This document shows positions 44,780 to 57,148 of a stretch of DNA of 64,000 nucleotides, one piece after another (position 1 is the stretch's first letter; every line of letters begins with the position of its first letter). The notes under the pieces were generated by a model. It made no database searches. It had not been told where the DNA came from and saw only the letters and a program-made list of their open reading frames with translations. The position numbers and the translations under genes were made by a program. The stretch lies in assembly GCA_029168955.1 (NCBI GenBank), contig JAPDOI010000039.1:1736001-1800000 (forward strand). Reading direction: 5' to 3'. This DNA comes from Aplectana chamaeleonis. Taxonomy: Eukaryota > Nematoda > Chromadorea > Rhabditida > Cosmocercidae.

Positions 44780-45880
44780 ATGGAGTCTTTGGCCACAAGC
44801 CACAATTTCGCCACCCTGAACTGTCGATCGCTGTCGAGTGATATCCAAAAAACTGCGCTATCCAGACTTCTGAGCTATTTCCATGCACCGTTTGCTGCTT
44901 TACAGGAAACCCGCCTCAAGGATAGACCCGTCATCAGCGTCGGAGAGTACACCATCTACTGCGGCAACGCTGACGATAGGAGAGTGGGAGGCTGTGCAAT
45001 AGCTGTAAGGAAGGATTTCAATGGTATGGTCAAGGAGTTCGGCTCAACGTCGTGTCGGAATGCATTCGTACGACTGCGGGATCACAGAGGATTCAATCTG
45101 TGGATAGTGAGTGCTCATGCGCCCACTGAAACCGCCGAAGACAATTCGAAGGATGCGTTTTATGAGGAACTCAATACGTTGCTGGCCAGGATACCTTGTC
45201 AACATGCTGTTGTCGTGGGATTGACGCAAATGCGAAGATGGGACTTGATCAGGAATCCAGTAGTGGGTAAATGGTTCTACCCAGTGGAGCAAACATCGGA
45301 CAATGGCTACCGCCTTGTCGACTTTTGTGAACGCAGTGGTCTGATTATTGCATCGACATTCAAGAGGAATCATCGCCGCCATCAGCTTACGTGGCAGGGA
45401 CCAACCCGGCTATCTCCAGAAGAGCAGCGGAAGCGGAAGATGACAACTTTGAAACTACAGCTTGACTATGTCCTGACGAGGAATATTCCAGTATCGGACA
45501 TTCGAAGATCTAGAGCTGTGTGGGATGTCGCATTCGATTCGGATCACCGTCCTGTTCTGTTGAACTTCACTGCGAGGATTCATAAGAGGAAGCGAGGGGC
45601 TCAGCCTCTCCAGAGGATTGACATGACAAGTCTCAGAGATGAAGAGTGCAGAAGGAATTTCCGACAACGCGTTTCTATTCACATCGGAGTACGGACTAAG
45701 AAGAAACTTTGCGACGCGGATTCTTTTGTCAAATGCATCCAGGACGCTTCTGAAAGAAGGCACTCCCGGTTGTACAGCCTAAGAAGAAGTTCGCCTACGT
45801 CTCAGAAGAAACAACATCTACCTACAACAGAGTATGTGCTCTCCGAACTGCAGGAAACTTCGTGGAGGAGAAGCGTCTGA
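44780..45880 (+). pseudogene. RTE AP-endonuclease domain
   Basis: A 366-residue frame begins FATLNCRSLSSDIQKTAL and contains AALQETRLKD, NLWIVSAHAPTE and a C-terminal DSDHRPVLLNF. These are the exonuclease-endonuclease-phosphatase motifs, including the catalytic Glu and the final His. The central DxNAK motif is read out of frame (VVVGLTQMRR instead of a GxDANAK-like string), showing a local frameshift. The protein normally nicks target DNA for retrotransposition. Confidence 0.85.
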
Positions 45881-47803
45881 GGAGGAAGTTGCGTCGGCAG
45901 CTTCAAAGTGACCGCGAACGAGAGTGGACGTGTAGAGCTAAGGAGTTCGAGAAGGCTTGGGAGGAGAAGAATCCGAGGAAAGCCTACACGTTGCTGCGAC
46001 AGTATAGCGGGAAGATGAAGAGATGTTCTCCTGTCTTGAACACTACCAATGGAGTTGCAGTTGGTGATGCGACGCTGCCAATATGGAAGGATTACTTCAG
46101 TTCACTACTGAATCGTCCAGCGCCATCAGTACCTGAGCTCCCGCATGTTCAGAGAGCACATTACGATGTCAGTGAGGAACCGCCGACTGAGTCTGAAGTT
46201 TTGGATTGTGTCCGGAAAATGAAGAATGGAAAGGCAGGTGGAGATGACAACATCACTGCTGAAATGCTGAAAGCTCTTCCTCCGTCTGGGATTCGTGAAA
46301 TGACCAACACCATCCGTGCCATATGGATGAGCGAAAGGATACCCGATTCGTGGAGACATGCGATCATCGTACCTCTTCACAAGAAGCTATCCGTCACGGA
46401 TCCTAAGAACTACAGAGGAATCTCTCTACTTCGTGTCATGTACAAGGTTTTAGAACGTATCATTCTCGAGCGACTTATCAAACATCGTGAAGGAACGACC
46501 AGAGATGAGCAAGCCGGTTTTCGACCTGGAAGATCGACCATCGACCAAGTGTTCGTCGTGAGGAAGAGTAATTGAATCGTGGCAGCGGTTTTCGAAGCCA
46601 TTACAGCTTGCTTTTTGGACTTTGAAGCCGCGTTCGACTCTCCTCATCGTGATCGATTGCTCAATGCTCTGCGAGCAGATGGAGCCCCGGAAAAGTATGT
46701 TCGGTTAATCGAGGACATGAACAAAGGAACAACAGCAGCAGTTCGTACACCTGTCGGATTTACGTCAGCTTTCGAGGTGAAAACAGGAGTAAGGCAAGGA
46801 GCCGTTGCAGGACCTTTTCTTTTCAACTTCGTCGTTGATGACATCATGCGTAGAGTTGCAGAACAGTTTCCTGCGGATGTGATCCTAACACCATCAGGAC
46901 GCTCCCTTGTCGACCTGGAGTACGCCGACGACATTGTGTTATTCGCTGAAAATAACGCAAAACTGCAAAGGATTGTGAACCTCGTTTCGAAGTATGCCGC
47001 AGCCTATGGACGTCGTCTTCGTCCCGACAAATGCAAGCAGATGTGGGTCTCTCAGAGGCCTTCAACTGGAGTTTGTGTGGACGGACAACGTATCGAACTG
47101 GTGGACGATTTCTGTTATTTGGGCTGTTTGCTGAAGAACGGTGGTAGTTATTCAGCGGATATTCGACAACGATGTGCGAAAGCTACGTCTGCATTTAATT
47201 CTCTAACCAAGTGTTTGTGGTCTACCACCATCGCGAAGGAAGTCAAGTTGCGCGTCTACCTATCCGCTATTCGCCCTATCATGATGTACGGATCGGAGAC
47301 GTGGACAGCACCGAAAACGCAGATGGAAAGGTTGGATTTCACGGAGAGGAAGCTTTTTAGGCGTTTGCTTGGATATTTCTGGCCGCGTGTATGCCATAAC
47401 GAAGACCTTTACAAGGAAATCGACGCAGTACATCAACGCTTGACACGAGGGAGGTGCCAGCATCTCCTAACGCCATCTCAAGCAGCAATGGAAAGTCGAC
47501 TTCGACTGCTCGGGCATATACTGAAGAAGAACGCCGGATCGTCTCGTACAACACGCTTTAAGAATGCTTCCAAATCCTGTCTGGAAACGGCCACCTGGGC
47601 GTAGGCGAAAGTTCTGGACGGATGTGGTTAAAGAGGATTTAAAGTCACTCGGCATCGAAAGACAGTTCAGGCGCGATGTTTCGTTTCGCAGGAAATGGAA
47701 TAGTGACAGCTGGATGGAATGTGTTCAAATTGTGGCTGAAGACCGTGAAAAATGGACACGGCTGACTACTAGGACGGCACACCTCGGTGAAGATGCGGAA
47801 TGA
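45862..47803 (+). pseudogene. RTE reverse transcriptase and C-terminal region
   Basis: The RT starts in the frame 45862-46575 (NYRGISLLRVMYKVLERII, DEQAGFRPGRSTIDQ). It is interrupted by a stop and frameshift at about 46573. It continues in 46579-47604 (LDFEAAFDS, TGVRQGAVAGPFLFN, catalytic YADDIVLF) and shifts again near 47590 to the C-terminal RPPGRRRKFWTDVVKEDL and a final AHLGEDAE. The catalytic YADD is preserved but the reading frame is not. Confidence 0.88.
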
Positions 47804-47853
47804 CCGCGTCAGGCGAAAGCCAACCGATTAAGTCAAGTAAGTCATTAGCCATT

Positions 47854-48621
47854 AATCAAACAAATGCGCGTGATCTGACAGAATTTCGCATTTGTAGTAA
47901 CTTTGTTATCGTTTTTTTTTAAATTTTTTCAAACAAAAGTTTTTTTTGAAAAACAAAAAATTTCTCCAAAAAAATTTTTGAGCGAACGAAAATTTTGAAA
48001 TTTCTGGATGAATTATTTACAAGGTGTTATTGGGAAGGTAACGCTAGGTGCGAAAAAGACATTCCGAAACTCGTCGAGTAATGCTTAGATTCAAAGAATG
48101 TCCTGCAGTGAACTAAAATGGATAGTTAAAAACTTATAAGAATGATGATAAACTAGATAGTCTATTTGCGTTTTTGAAAAGAATTCAAGTGTTTTTTTGG
48201 AAGCGTGCAACTGAAGTCTGGCGTCCGATATTGGGGTAATGGTGTGGTTCCGGTCATTGATGCAGTTGAATTTGTGAAGTGTTTGCCGTCTTCTTAAAAT
48301 GAAACAAATCCTTCGCCCGCAGTTAGTGCTGAAAATATATAGAAACACTGTTACACACTCATATGCGCATCATGCAAGGAAAATATTTTGTACACATAGT
48401 TCAAGGTAAGAATTCAAAACACTTCGAGTGGCTCTACCAATGCACCAACGCAACTGCGTTGCGGACCCTCACAAAAAATAGGAGGTCACGATGGCACTGG
48501 TCTGGCAATGAAAGAAGAGTATTCGAATCTTGCAGAAAAACAAATATATGTAGTTGGTTTAGAAACAAGTTTGCTTTTCTTTCCCCACAAAACTCGCCCG
48601 ATACAACCCGACTTATGCTGA
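47854..48621. other. No recognised feature
   Basis: AT-rich, with T and A runs at 47910-47990. No supported gene. Confidence 0.3.
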
Positions 48622-49100
48622 CTAAAGGCACAGTCCAAGCTCAGGGACGAAATCTGAGATTTCCACATAATTGTGAAGCAGGCTCACCCTAGATAGCTCC
48701 TGCCAAGTGCGAGCTCTCAATTCCTCCGATTAAGCGAGATATAGGAGGAAGCCACCGTGGGGCTCCCACGTCCGGAAGCCACTTTAACACGCCCCTTTTA
48801 CGATCTTTCGAGCTCAACAGTGGCAAGATGAGCTATGGTTTTCGATCAATAAACCCCTTCTTCCCTTCATTCTCGGTATCTCTCTTTATTCCGGGCGGCT
48901 CGCATCCATCGGTTTCGAATGAAGATAGATACAAGCCTCGGACAACTCGTCCACCATGCTTCCACAGCTCAATTTTTGAGGGGCCATAACTCCGTTCTCT
49001 GGGGGTCTTGTACGAAGACATCATTCGACTTGGCGTGAGACCGTTTTCAAGATAGGCAGAAAAACAGAAAAACGATTCTGAGGTTGGACTGTGCCTTTAA
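48622..49100. mobile_element. MITE with TAAAGGCACAGTCCAA ends
   Basis: TAAAGGCACAGTCCAA at the left and TTGGACTGTGCCTTTAA at the right. The interior from 48800 matches 35330-35600 in direct orientation. Confidence 0.75.
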
Positions 49101-50740
49101 ACATTACTAAAGCACTAAATCACTTGAAAATCAGTCGCTTGGAAAATTTTCACTTTTTTTGCGCTAAAAAAGTTGTGGAAACCTGTTCGAAATGCGCAAA
49201 TAATTTACTACATACTCCTCATAGCCTGTGTTATGCAATGAATTATGAAAATGAAACTAACCTGATAATAGCGAAGCGAATGAATTTTGGAAGAAAATAA
49301 ACAAAAGCGGGAGAAATGTCGCCACTCGCCAAAAAATTAACAGCTGATTTGGAGGATTGATTAATGCCACCAAAGAAGTCGGCCAACGTGTTTCAACAAT
49401 GACCCCTGGGGTGCGTTCCAAGAAGATTTCCATGGGAGGAAAATGGGTCTGATAAGATATAACGAATGTTAATCTAACAGATAGGCTCATTTCATGCGGT
49501 CTCTCAACCTATCATTGGTCGGCTCTTATCAGATTCATTTTTCCTCCCGTGGAAATCCTCTTGGAACGCACCCTGCTTTGTTTTTGATCCCTCATCGCCC
49601 ATTTCCCTGGCGGAAGCAGTTAAAAGACTATCCCTTGAAACATCTTTCAGTTTTAAAGATAGGCTGACGTCCTGAATCAAAATGGCTAACAGTGCTATGA
49701 AACTTGCTTAACCCTCTGCAATAATTAAACTCGTACTTGCCCTCAGTATAGATGGTCAAAACTGTTCCTACTGTATCTTGCTAACCGCATCCAAAAACTC
49801 TTCGGGAGAAGTTTTTCGTTAACAGCCAGTTCCTCACATTTCAGCACTATTTCGGTGCTGTCTGCGAGAGTATGTTAAACGCGAACTTACCGCGAGGATG
49901 CCACATGTCGGAATTCTAGAGAAAAAACAGCCCTGACAAGTTTTGAAATCGCTATTTTCCGCAACAAAGGTTACAATTGTCGCTTTTTCGAGGCGTTTTC
50001 ATGGAAAGTGTAACAAATGCCTACCACTGAGAGATGTTAGGGTGAAACTAGAGCGGACTCTCTCCCAACTATTAGGAGTCCTGCTCAGATTCTGTTGTGG
50101 TTAAACTCGCGTTTAACGCGAACTTAACGCCTGTTAATTCGCGTTCAACATCCCCAATTACTACTACCCCTGTTTTTGCGAGTTACAAGTTTCAGCCACG
50201 CGAATCGGTTCTCGATAAATACTGATACTTTTTCATCGACTTGTCCACTCCACTTTCGCATTACTAACTTTTCTTTGGAACGTTTCTCTCAGCATTAATC
50301 AAATTTGCTTAACAAATCCGCTTTTTGATAGAATTTCCTTTGCTTTTCCTTTTTTATCACATGTGTAATCAGTAGCGTCAGCGAAGAATTCAGTAAATGA
50401 GTAATTTTGATCAAGAAATTCCGTGTCTTGCTATAAAGGAGCAAGCGCTGGAATTCTTCCCGACCGATCGAACATAAAAATATTGGTAGAACTCTAAGAA
50501 AATGTTTTGCAAGAAATGCATTTACAAGTGTGATTGTGATTACAGCCTCAGAATCCACAGAGAAGAAGCTGTTGAGGCTGTTTGACAGAATTTTCATCGA
50601 AACCTCAATCATTCGAGATATGCCAGTCGATAGCACAATGATAGCGTCTTTTTCTTTGTGTCTCCGCTGCAAGAAGTGGGGTGGAGAGCGCAGCAAGCGC
50701 GAGGGAAAGTGGGCGAGGCACCCTTGGTTGTCAATGGTAC
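49101..50740. other. No gene recognised
   Basis: Contains one small MITE (next entry). A minus-strand frame of 235 codons (51002-50295) runs through two transposon ends and has no recognisable domain, so it is not called. Confidence 0.3.
49408..49573. mobile_element. Small MITE, GGGTGCGTTCCAAGA ends, copy 1
   Basis: GGGTGCGTTCCAAGA and TCTTGGAACGCACCC are inverted, with CCATGGGAGGAAAA / TTTTTCCTCCCGTGG inside. The second copy is at 59536-59705. Confidence 0.8.
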
Positions 50741-50747
50741 CGTAACC

Positions 50748-52860
50748 CTCCGAGCCCTGCACAGCCCCACTTTTGATGGTGTCGAAAGCGCAGGTACAGG
50801 GGCTCTCTACACACAGTTGCCCCGCTTTTGGCGGCCACAATTCCACTCGGGACCACTTCACTCGCGTTGAGGCGCGTGACATTTCAAACTGCAACAATGG
50901 GACAACTCCTCCCTCGGTGTGTAGACAGCCCCTGTCCCGAAAGCGCACTGACTTGCCTGTCTCGCTCATGAGCGAAGTCCACGCGAAATGGATCGAATCC
51001 ATGGGCAGAGTTTTACTCGGGCGACGGTAAGAGCGTGGGTTGAATCAGTAAGATGAATGCAGAAAGAACCGGAAGAGAAACATGAGAGGAAGGTAATCAC
51101 AAGGGAGGTTCCTGAGTCATCAACGGGTAGAGATAGGCTGGTAGGGGATTCAACGGGATGGATAGTCCCTAGCTCATCAGTGATAACAGATAGGTTGAAA
51201 AGAAAGTCACTCCAAGGGGCTAATTACTAAATATTAACGTCCCGAATTCAATGTAGTGAATTGAACTTTACGGATGGTCTCCAGATCATCGGCTAATTCC
51301 TACCGCTGCGTTGAATCACAACGCGGTGCGGTCGACGCCATGCGATGCTATACCACGCGGTAAGTTATTCATAGGCATTCGTGAGCCACGTAATGAAGAC
51401 GTGTTGGATTTTGATGAGAATTTGTTCAAGAACGTACTTCGACTATTTATTTATTTTTATCTATTGTGACGTGGCCGATGGCTCACGTAAAAGAAAAACA
51501 TAGCAACATCTAGAAAAACCTCAAACTCTGAAAACGAAACCTGATTAGAAAACATATTCACGGTTTTGTTACTTGTTTGAATAAATAAATGATTACGCCT
51601 GTAGTCCTCCACGCGATTCTGAGCGAGCGGTCGCGTCACGTGCGTCACAGATTTGATATTAACAGATGCGTGGAAAATTCGAATGAATGGACGTAGCAAT
51701 TACAAAACGCGAAGAAGAAGATTGACCGTGCAGAGCGTTGTTGCATAAATTCGGCCGCATTGCGTCGCGCTGCAGCGCGGCAATTAGAGTGAGCAATAGG
51801 TTAAGGCCTGAGTACGAAAAAAATTTAAAAAAGTTTTTTTGGACCGAAAAGTCCGCGCGAGCGGTACCGTCGTGTATGCGACAAGCCGCGTGAGGCGCAG
51901 TCTTGATGTCGGCAGATTTGTGATAGATTTGAACTGCTATCGGTCTCAGAGCCGAATTCCGCTCCGCAATCGCAGACCACGGCGGTTGCATCATGCGACA
52001 CGTGATAATGGTGCTAAGAGAAAGGTGAATCGTACCGGGACCCAAGTGGTCCCAGCACGATTATCACATGTCGCATGATGAATCAGCCGTAGTTCGCAAA
52101 TGCAGACAGGAATCTGACCCTGAGAACGACAGTACGTGGCTTAGCATTGCTATAATACACTGAAGATGAGAACCATGATAAAAAAGACTTGGACGCGGAA
52201 GTTTGAGCAAGTCACGAGCGGACGATATACATGGAGCTAGGCGCGCCTCAATCTTGATGTTGAAACGGACTTTGTGCGATGTTTCAGTAATCTATGTCAT
52301 TTCTCACCATGCATATAGAAAAATTTCAAAGATAATTCTTTGAAAGCCTGGCAGATTCCTACTATGTACGTGGGTCATGAATGCCTATGAATAACTTACC
52401 GCGTAGTATAGCATCGCATGGCGTCGACCGCGCCGCGTTGTGATTCAACGCTGCGCTAGGAATGAGCCGATGATCTGGAGACCATCCGTAAAGTTCAATT
52501 CACTACATTGAATTCGAGACGTTGATATTTAGTAAGTAGCCCCTAGGAGTGACTTGCTTTTCAACCTGTCTGTTGTCGCTGATGAGCTAGGGACTATCCA
52601 TCCCGTTGAATCCCCTTTCAGCCTATCTCTACCCGTTGATGACTCAGGAACCTCCCTTGTGATTACCTTCCTCTCATGTTTCTCTTCCGGTTCTTTCTGC
52701 ATTCATCTTACTGATTCAACCCACGCTCTTACCGTCGCCCGAGTGAAACTCTGCCCATGGATTCGATCCATTTCGCGTGGACTTCGCTCATGAGCGAGAC
52801 AGGCAAGTCAGTGCGCTTTCGACACCATCGAAAGTGGGGCTGTGCAGGGCGCGGAGAGTC
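50748..52860. mobile_element. Large foldback element with arms of about 500 bp
   Basis: The left arm (about 50748-51400, interrupted) and right arm (52360-52860) are inverted over their whole length, for example GTGGACTTCGCTCATGAGCG. The left arm is split by the MITE at 50793-50937. The middle (51400-52360) holds a second hairpin (GCATCATGCGACACGTGATAAT and inverse near 51985 and 52060). No transposase. Confidence 0.82.
50793..50937. mobile_element. 145-bp MITE with 10-bp target duplication
   Basis: Ends GGTACAGGGGCT and AGCCCCTGTCC with TCTACACAC inside each arm. It is flanked by CGAAAGCGCA on both sides (50783-50792, 50938-50947). The other arm of the host foldback has the same sequence once (52812-52821, inverted), which is the empty site. 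A 9-11 bp duplication suggests a Mutator-like origin (inference). Confidence 0.85.
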
Positions 52861-53722
52861 AGAGACGCACACACGCAAAGCGTGGGACTAACGATAAATT
52901 ACTCCCTTAGATCTGAGAAGCCGAAGGATTTATCCCAACATAAACAAGCAAACATTACACCATTGGAAAGCCCTTACCACCAGCTTTCTGAATTTCGGGA
53001 AGCTACTGATCGTGGGTATCGGAAAACAGATGGAAGTTGTCGATGATTGCTACACGATTTTGAGTTCGTAAAGAATTGATAGCAAAAAATCTGAGATGGT
53101 TTTCCGAACTGTTCATCATGTACAGCGAGCAGCTGCAAATATTACCAGCCCCTGAGAGGGAGTACGGGCCTTCTTGGAAGGGCTGCAGTCCGATCGATCA
53201 TTTGGCGTCGCTGCGAACCACTTTTCACCCCCTAAATTTTCTCCAAGTTCTCCACCATGGGTGGATTCAGACATACATATTTGATCAAAAAAATTGCTAC
53301 TCTATGTGAATCTAAGCAAGGGGAGGCTTGTGGCTGTAGAAATGGTGACATATTCGGGTCTAAAAAGTCAAAAAAACCGAGAATTTGCAGAAAAAGTCGG
53401 TCGGCAGCAGACACTTATTAAACTGTTGTCTATCACGTTAACACGGTTGAGGTGGACGTGAAATTACGTCAATTAACCAGAAAATCCTTGAATTTCCCTT
53501 TCGCCAACTCGATTGATTGTGTTAGCCTTATATGCCTTGTTTGGCCGTAAGACAAGCGAGAGCTCAAAAAAAAGAGCTCTCGATGTTAAATCGAAATATG
53601 TCCTTCATTTCTCAAATGGAGCACTCTGGCCGGAGTTATGACGAAAAGTCGGAAAAGTCGCGATTTCGCGACTTTTGCGGCTTTTTTTGAGAAAATTGGT
53701 GCGGGTATTGTAGCCTCAGAGA
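52853..53722 (-). repeat. Dispersed repeat F, copy 2
   Basis: Inverted match to 36925-37800. It directly abuts the large foldback, and part of its flank (CAAAGTCGCGTTTTG) recurs past the CR1-like element at 56430. Confidence 0.72.
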
Positions 53723-54445
53723 AGGATTTCGAGCCACATATAACGTAACGTTCCAGAAATGGTGCAAAGTCGCGTTTTGGAAAAAAATTCTCCCAATGGG
53801 AAGCCTTGAACAAAATGAGTCTGAAATTTTGAAAAACCTCAGAGTTGTATTGTCAGTATCTCTTGAGCATCTATAGTAAAACTTTGCAGTACCCCGTCCC
53901 GAGCAGCTGGTTGAAAAAATTTATTTTTCGTTCTTCAAACCGCGAAAAGTTACGGTACCCATCAGGCAATTTTTAGGGTGTTTAAAAAAATCGGATTCGG
54001 CTTAAAACGTGTAAGGGGTTATTTAGGTTCCGTCCATAGCAGACAACCTAGCGCCAAGTGACTCTGGGGTTTTGCATATTTAGCATTCGTTATTGATCTG
54101 ACTCCCCAGCGACTCCCCAGCGACCACTGAAGCCGGCCTGTCGCTTACGGTGGAGGCATAGCGGCAGTAGCGGCTGTCACTAATATTATCGATACCATCG
54201 TTAACCACGTGCCGTCCTCGGACACGTTGGATGCGCCAGCCGTCGAGCGTCATGCGCCGGCGTTTCAGCGCTGGTTTATGATGCTCCGACGCCTTGACGC
54301 TCTCAAGCTGGTCGTCTGCTATGGACGGAGCCTTAGAGTGACGATAAGGATTCTGTGGTTCGCTGGTCAAAATTTTGAGGTTTACAGCATTCCATTTAGG
54401 GGGGAAACCTACCTTAGTACTTCGAAAATCGACAAATGGAAGTTG
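53723..54445. other. No gene recognised
   Basis: Starts as flank of repeat F. A GACTCCCCAGCGACTCCCCAGCGAC tandem lies at 54100. Nothing else supported. Confidence 0.3.
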
Positions 54446-56290
54446 AATTTATTTATTTATTTATTTATTTATTATTACGTGGAGTTCCACGCCTAATTCA
54501 CAAAACACAAGGAATAAGGTAAACATTAGTCAAGAACAAAATGAGAATGTCGGGAAAAACAGATAGAACAATATCAGACAATGACTTTATCTGTGGTAGA
54601 ACTAAGCAGCCTCTAATTCATGTAAGTACTTTTCAACAAGCTTTTTATATTGAGGAAAGGACACTGGTATAGCGTACTTCTTGGAAAGTTCCAAATATTG
54701 AGAGCCTACTCTCTGTGTGAAGAATGAAGAGCTCTCAAGCAACTTTTTGCCCTCGAAAAATTCAATTTGAACTGACCCCCTCTGGTGTTGGACGGGGAAA
54801 ATGTATAAAAATTTTTTGACACAATTAGGTATTTTACCGGAGATTATTTTGTAGATCATTATGAGATCATATTTCCTTCTGCGGTATTGTAAAGTCGACA
54901 GCTTAAATATTCTGTTACGGACAGAAGCCGAAGGAGTAGTCGTGTAATCATATCCATGTAAACGCATCCAGAGTTTCTAGTAAAACTGTTTTGAACTGAC
55001 TCCAGTCTCTGAATGCTGCGTTTTGAATTTGGGTTGAACACTGAATTGCCATATTCTAGTAGTGGACGAATATATGATTTGTAAGCTATTATAAGGTGTT
55101 GTGATGAATTTGTGGATAAAGCCTTGAATAGATTGTATATGGCCTTATCTGCTCTATTTGCAATTGTTTCACAATGCTCATTGAAAGTGAGATGCTTGTC
55201 CAGTATGAAGCCTAAATCTCTCAATGTGTCTGTACTATCAAGCTCAAGCTCTCCAAGATTGTAAATGCATCGATCAACGGAATCTCCAAGATGGAGCACC
55301 TTGGTCTTGTTAGCTGACAGTGAGAGCTTCCACCTGGCTGACCAATCAGCAATTGAATCAATTGCCAATTGAAGAGCAAGACAGTCGCTACTGCTTTCGA
55401 TATCTTTATATACCTTGATATCATCAGCAAACATTTTACAGGAAACATTACATTGATTAGTTAGGCTGGGGATGTCAGAAGTGTACAAATTAAAAAGAAT
55501 AGATGAAAGGACACCGCCCTGTGGCACACCACTAGTAACTGGGTATGTTTGCGAAAACGATTCATTAATTTTTACTTTGAATGACCTTCCAGTTATAAAG
55601 TTGTGTATCCATCTCACTATTCTAGGATGTATGCCAAATGATAAAAGTTTAGAATTATTTTCTCGAAAGGGACTTTGTCAAACGCTTTCGTAAAATCGAA
55701 GTAAATAATATCAACATTGATTTTTCGATCAAGGGCTTTCGTCCAATCTTCCATTGCCGTTAATATTTGTGTTTCAGTGGACCTATGAGCTCTAAATCCA
55801 TATTGATTATCAGGTATCAGCGAGCTAGTCTCGATAAAGGTAACCAGCGTCGATTTCAGGATCTTTTCGAAAACTCTAGCGAATACGGATGTAATGCTGA
55901 TTGGACGATAGTTAGAAGCAAGATTACGAGGCGGTTTTTTTGGTATAGGTGTAATGAAAGATTGTTTCCATCGGGCGGGAATCTCACAATACATAAGGCT
56001 ACAGTTAAATATGTGCTCCAGAGGGTAAGATATAGCAATCGCGATCTTATTAATGAAGTACGATGGTATCTCATCAGGAGTTGCAGAAAAAGAAAGCGGC
56101 AATTTACACAATATACTGTAGATAAGTTCTTTATGGAACCATACAGAACTATCCGCTGGTGAGTTAGAAGAATTCGTATGGGACCAGTCAAATGAGAAAG
56201 CCGAATCTTCGGAGAAAGAAGCTCGGAGAAAGAATTCGTACTCAGCACGCCGAATAAACCTCGCATATAAATTTGGAGCCAAATCTTAGA
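54446..56290 (-). mobile_element. CR1-like non-LTR retrotransposon, 5' truncated
   Basis: Reverse transcriptase sequence on the minus strand ends, after a short 3' region, in an (AAAT)n tail (54447-54474 read on the minus strand). The endonuclease half is missing, the usual outcome of incomplete reverse transcription. The clade call (CR1 or close) rests on RT sequence style and the missing RNase H, and is moderate. Confidence 0.78.
54602..56282 (-). pseudogene. CR1-like reverse transcriptase, frameshifted
   Basis: Three frames in order. The first, 56282-55617, has NYRPISITSVFARVFEKIL, NQYGFRAHRSTE and YFDFTKA.FDKV. The second, 55617-54859, has TSGVPQGGVLSSILFN, catalytic FADDIKVY, LSANKTKVLHLG and YKSYIRPLLEYGN. 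The third, 54967-54602, has LQYRRRKYDLIMIYKII, the typical C-terminal region. Frameshifts near 55625 and 54960 break the protein. Confidence 0.85.
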
Positions 56291-56946
56291 CTTTGACCAA
56301 ACTACCGTATACTCACCGTAATCTACCGCAAGTTGTCAAAAATCGACGATTGGATCTCAGATTTGGGTTCAGCTTTCCAAATACCCATAGAGAAACGATT
56401 TGAGCCATATCTATCGTAGCATAGTGGAAATTGTCAAAAGTCGCGTTTTGCCCTCAAATTTTCCCCAGATAGTAGTTTTATGTTAAATCTGAAAAAATTT
56501 AAACGCTTTTGAAACCCCAAAATTGCTAGAAGCAACTGTCAACAAACAATTCGTACAAGTCCAAAACGCCATCACTGTGTACAGAATTCGAAGAACGTGC
56601 TTCAAGCCAAACTTCGTCCAGGGGGATTATTTTGGGAGCTAAGCACGAATAGGTAGTCTGTTTACAGATTTTCGAAAGACCACTGCGCGTTTTGGAAAGT
56701 GCATTGGGTACGAAAATCTGAAGAGAAATGTCTATAACTTTTCAGAGTGGTTTTAGGCAGCTAAGGAGGGCATATTCGGACCTTACGCTTAAAAATGGCT
56801 CTAGAAAAGTACATTTCAATTGGGGTAGCCAGGCAGGCTAATTGTGGTTTCGCTGTCAGAAATGCTTGTTTATCCTGAGTTCTTCATGGTCTCTTGCTCA
56901 ATGCCATACCGAAACTCCCTTAATACTGGGTTCTTGAAGTTATACA
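56291..56946. other. Repeat-derived, no gene
   Basis: 56291-56460 resembles the outer flanks of repeat F (36820-36940, 53722-53820). The CR1-like element therefore appears to have inserted in a longer F copy. Confidence 0.4.
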
Positions 56947-57148
56947 GTTAGGCCGTGGCTTGCTTCCTCAAGGAAAATACACACCCACGGCTGGCTTGGG
57001 CGGTTTAAATCTCACCAGCGGCTGGCGGTAAGCTGGTCAGCTGCGCTCTTCTTTCGACCTGAATCGATCAGCGGGCCGGCGCACGCGACCGCCGCGCCAG
57101 CTGCAGATTTGAATGTTTTTTCCTGAGGAGGAAAACCACGGACCTAAC
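56947..57148. mobile_element. Small palindromic MITE, family H copy 2
   Basis: Ends GTTAGGCCGTGG and CCACGGACCTAAC, with GGCTGGC-rich arms, longer than copy 1 by a central CGATC-containing segment. Confidence 0.65.

Larger units (their letters stand above)
44567..47841 (+). mobile_element. RTE-type non-LTR retrotransposon, full length but broken
   Basis: The 3275-bp insertion is flanked by a perfect 12-bp duplication TCATTAGCCATT (44555-44566 and 47842-47853). An endonuclease and a reverse transcriptase region are both present, and the 3' end (AACCGATTAAGTCAAGTAAG) follows directly after the ORF. This matches the RTE clade: about 3.3 kb, AP-endonuclease followed by RT, no poly-A. Frameshifts and a stop interrupt the ORF. 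Confidence 0.9.

Noticed and set aside
50295..51002. 235-codon frame on the minus strand
   Set aside because: Its first third is the arm of a foldback plus a nested MITE. The remainder has no recognisable domain.
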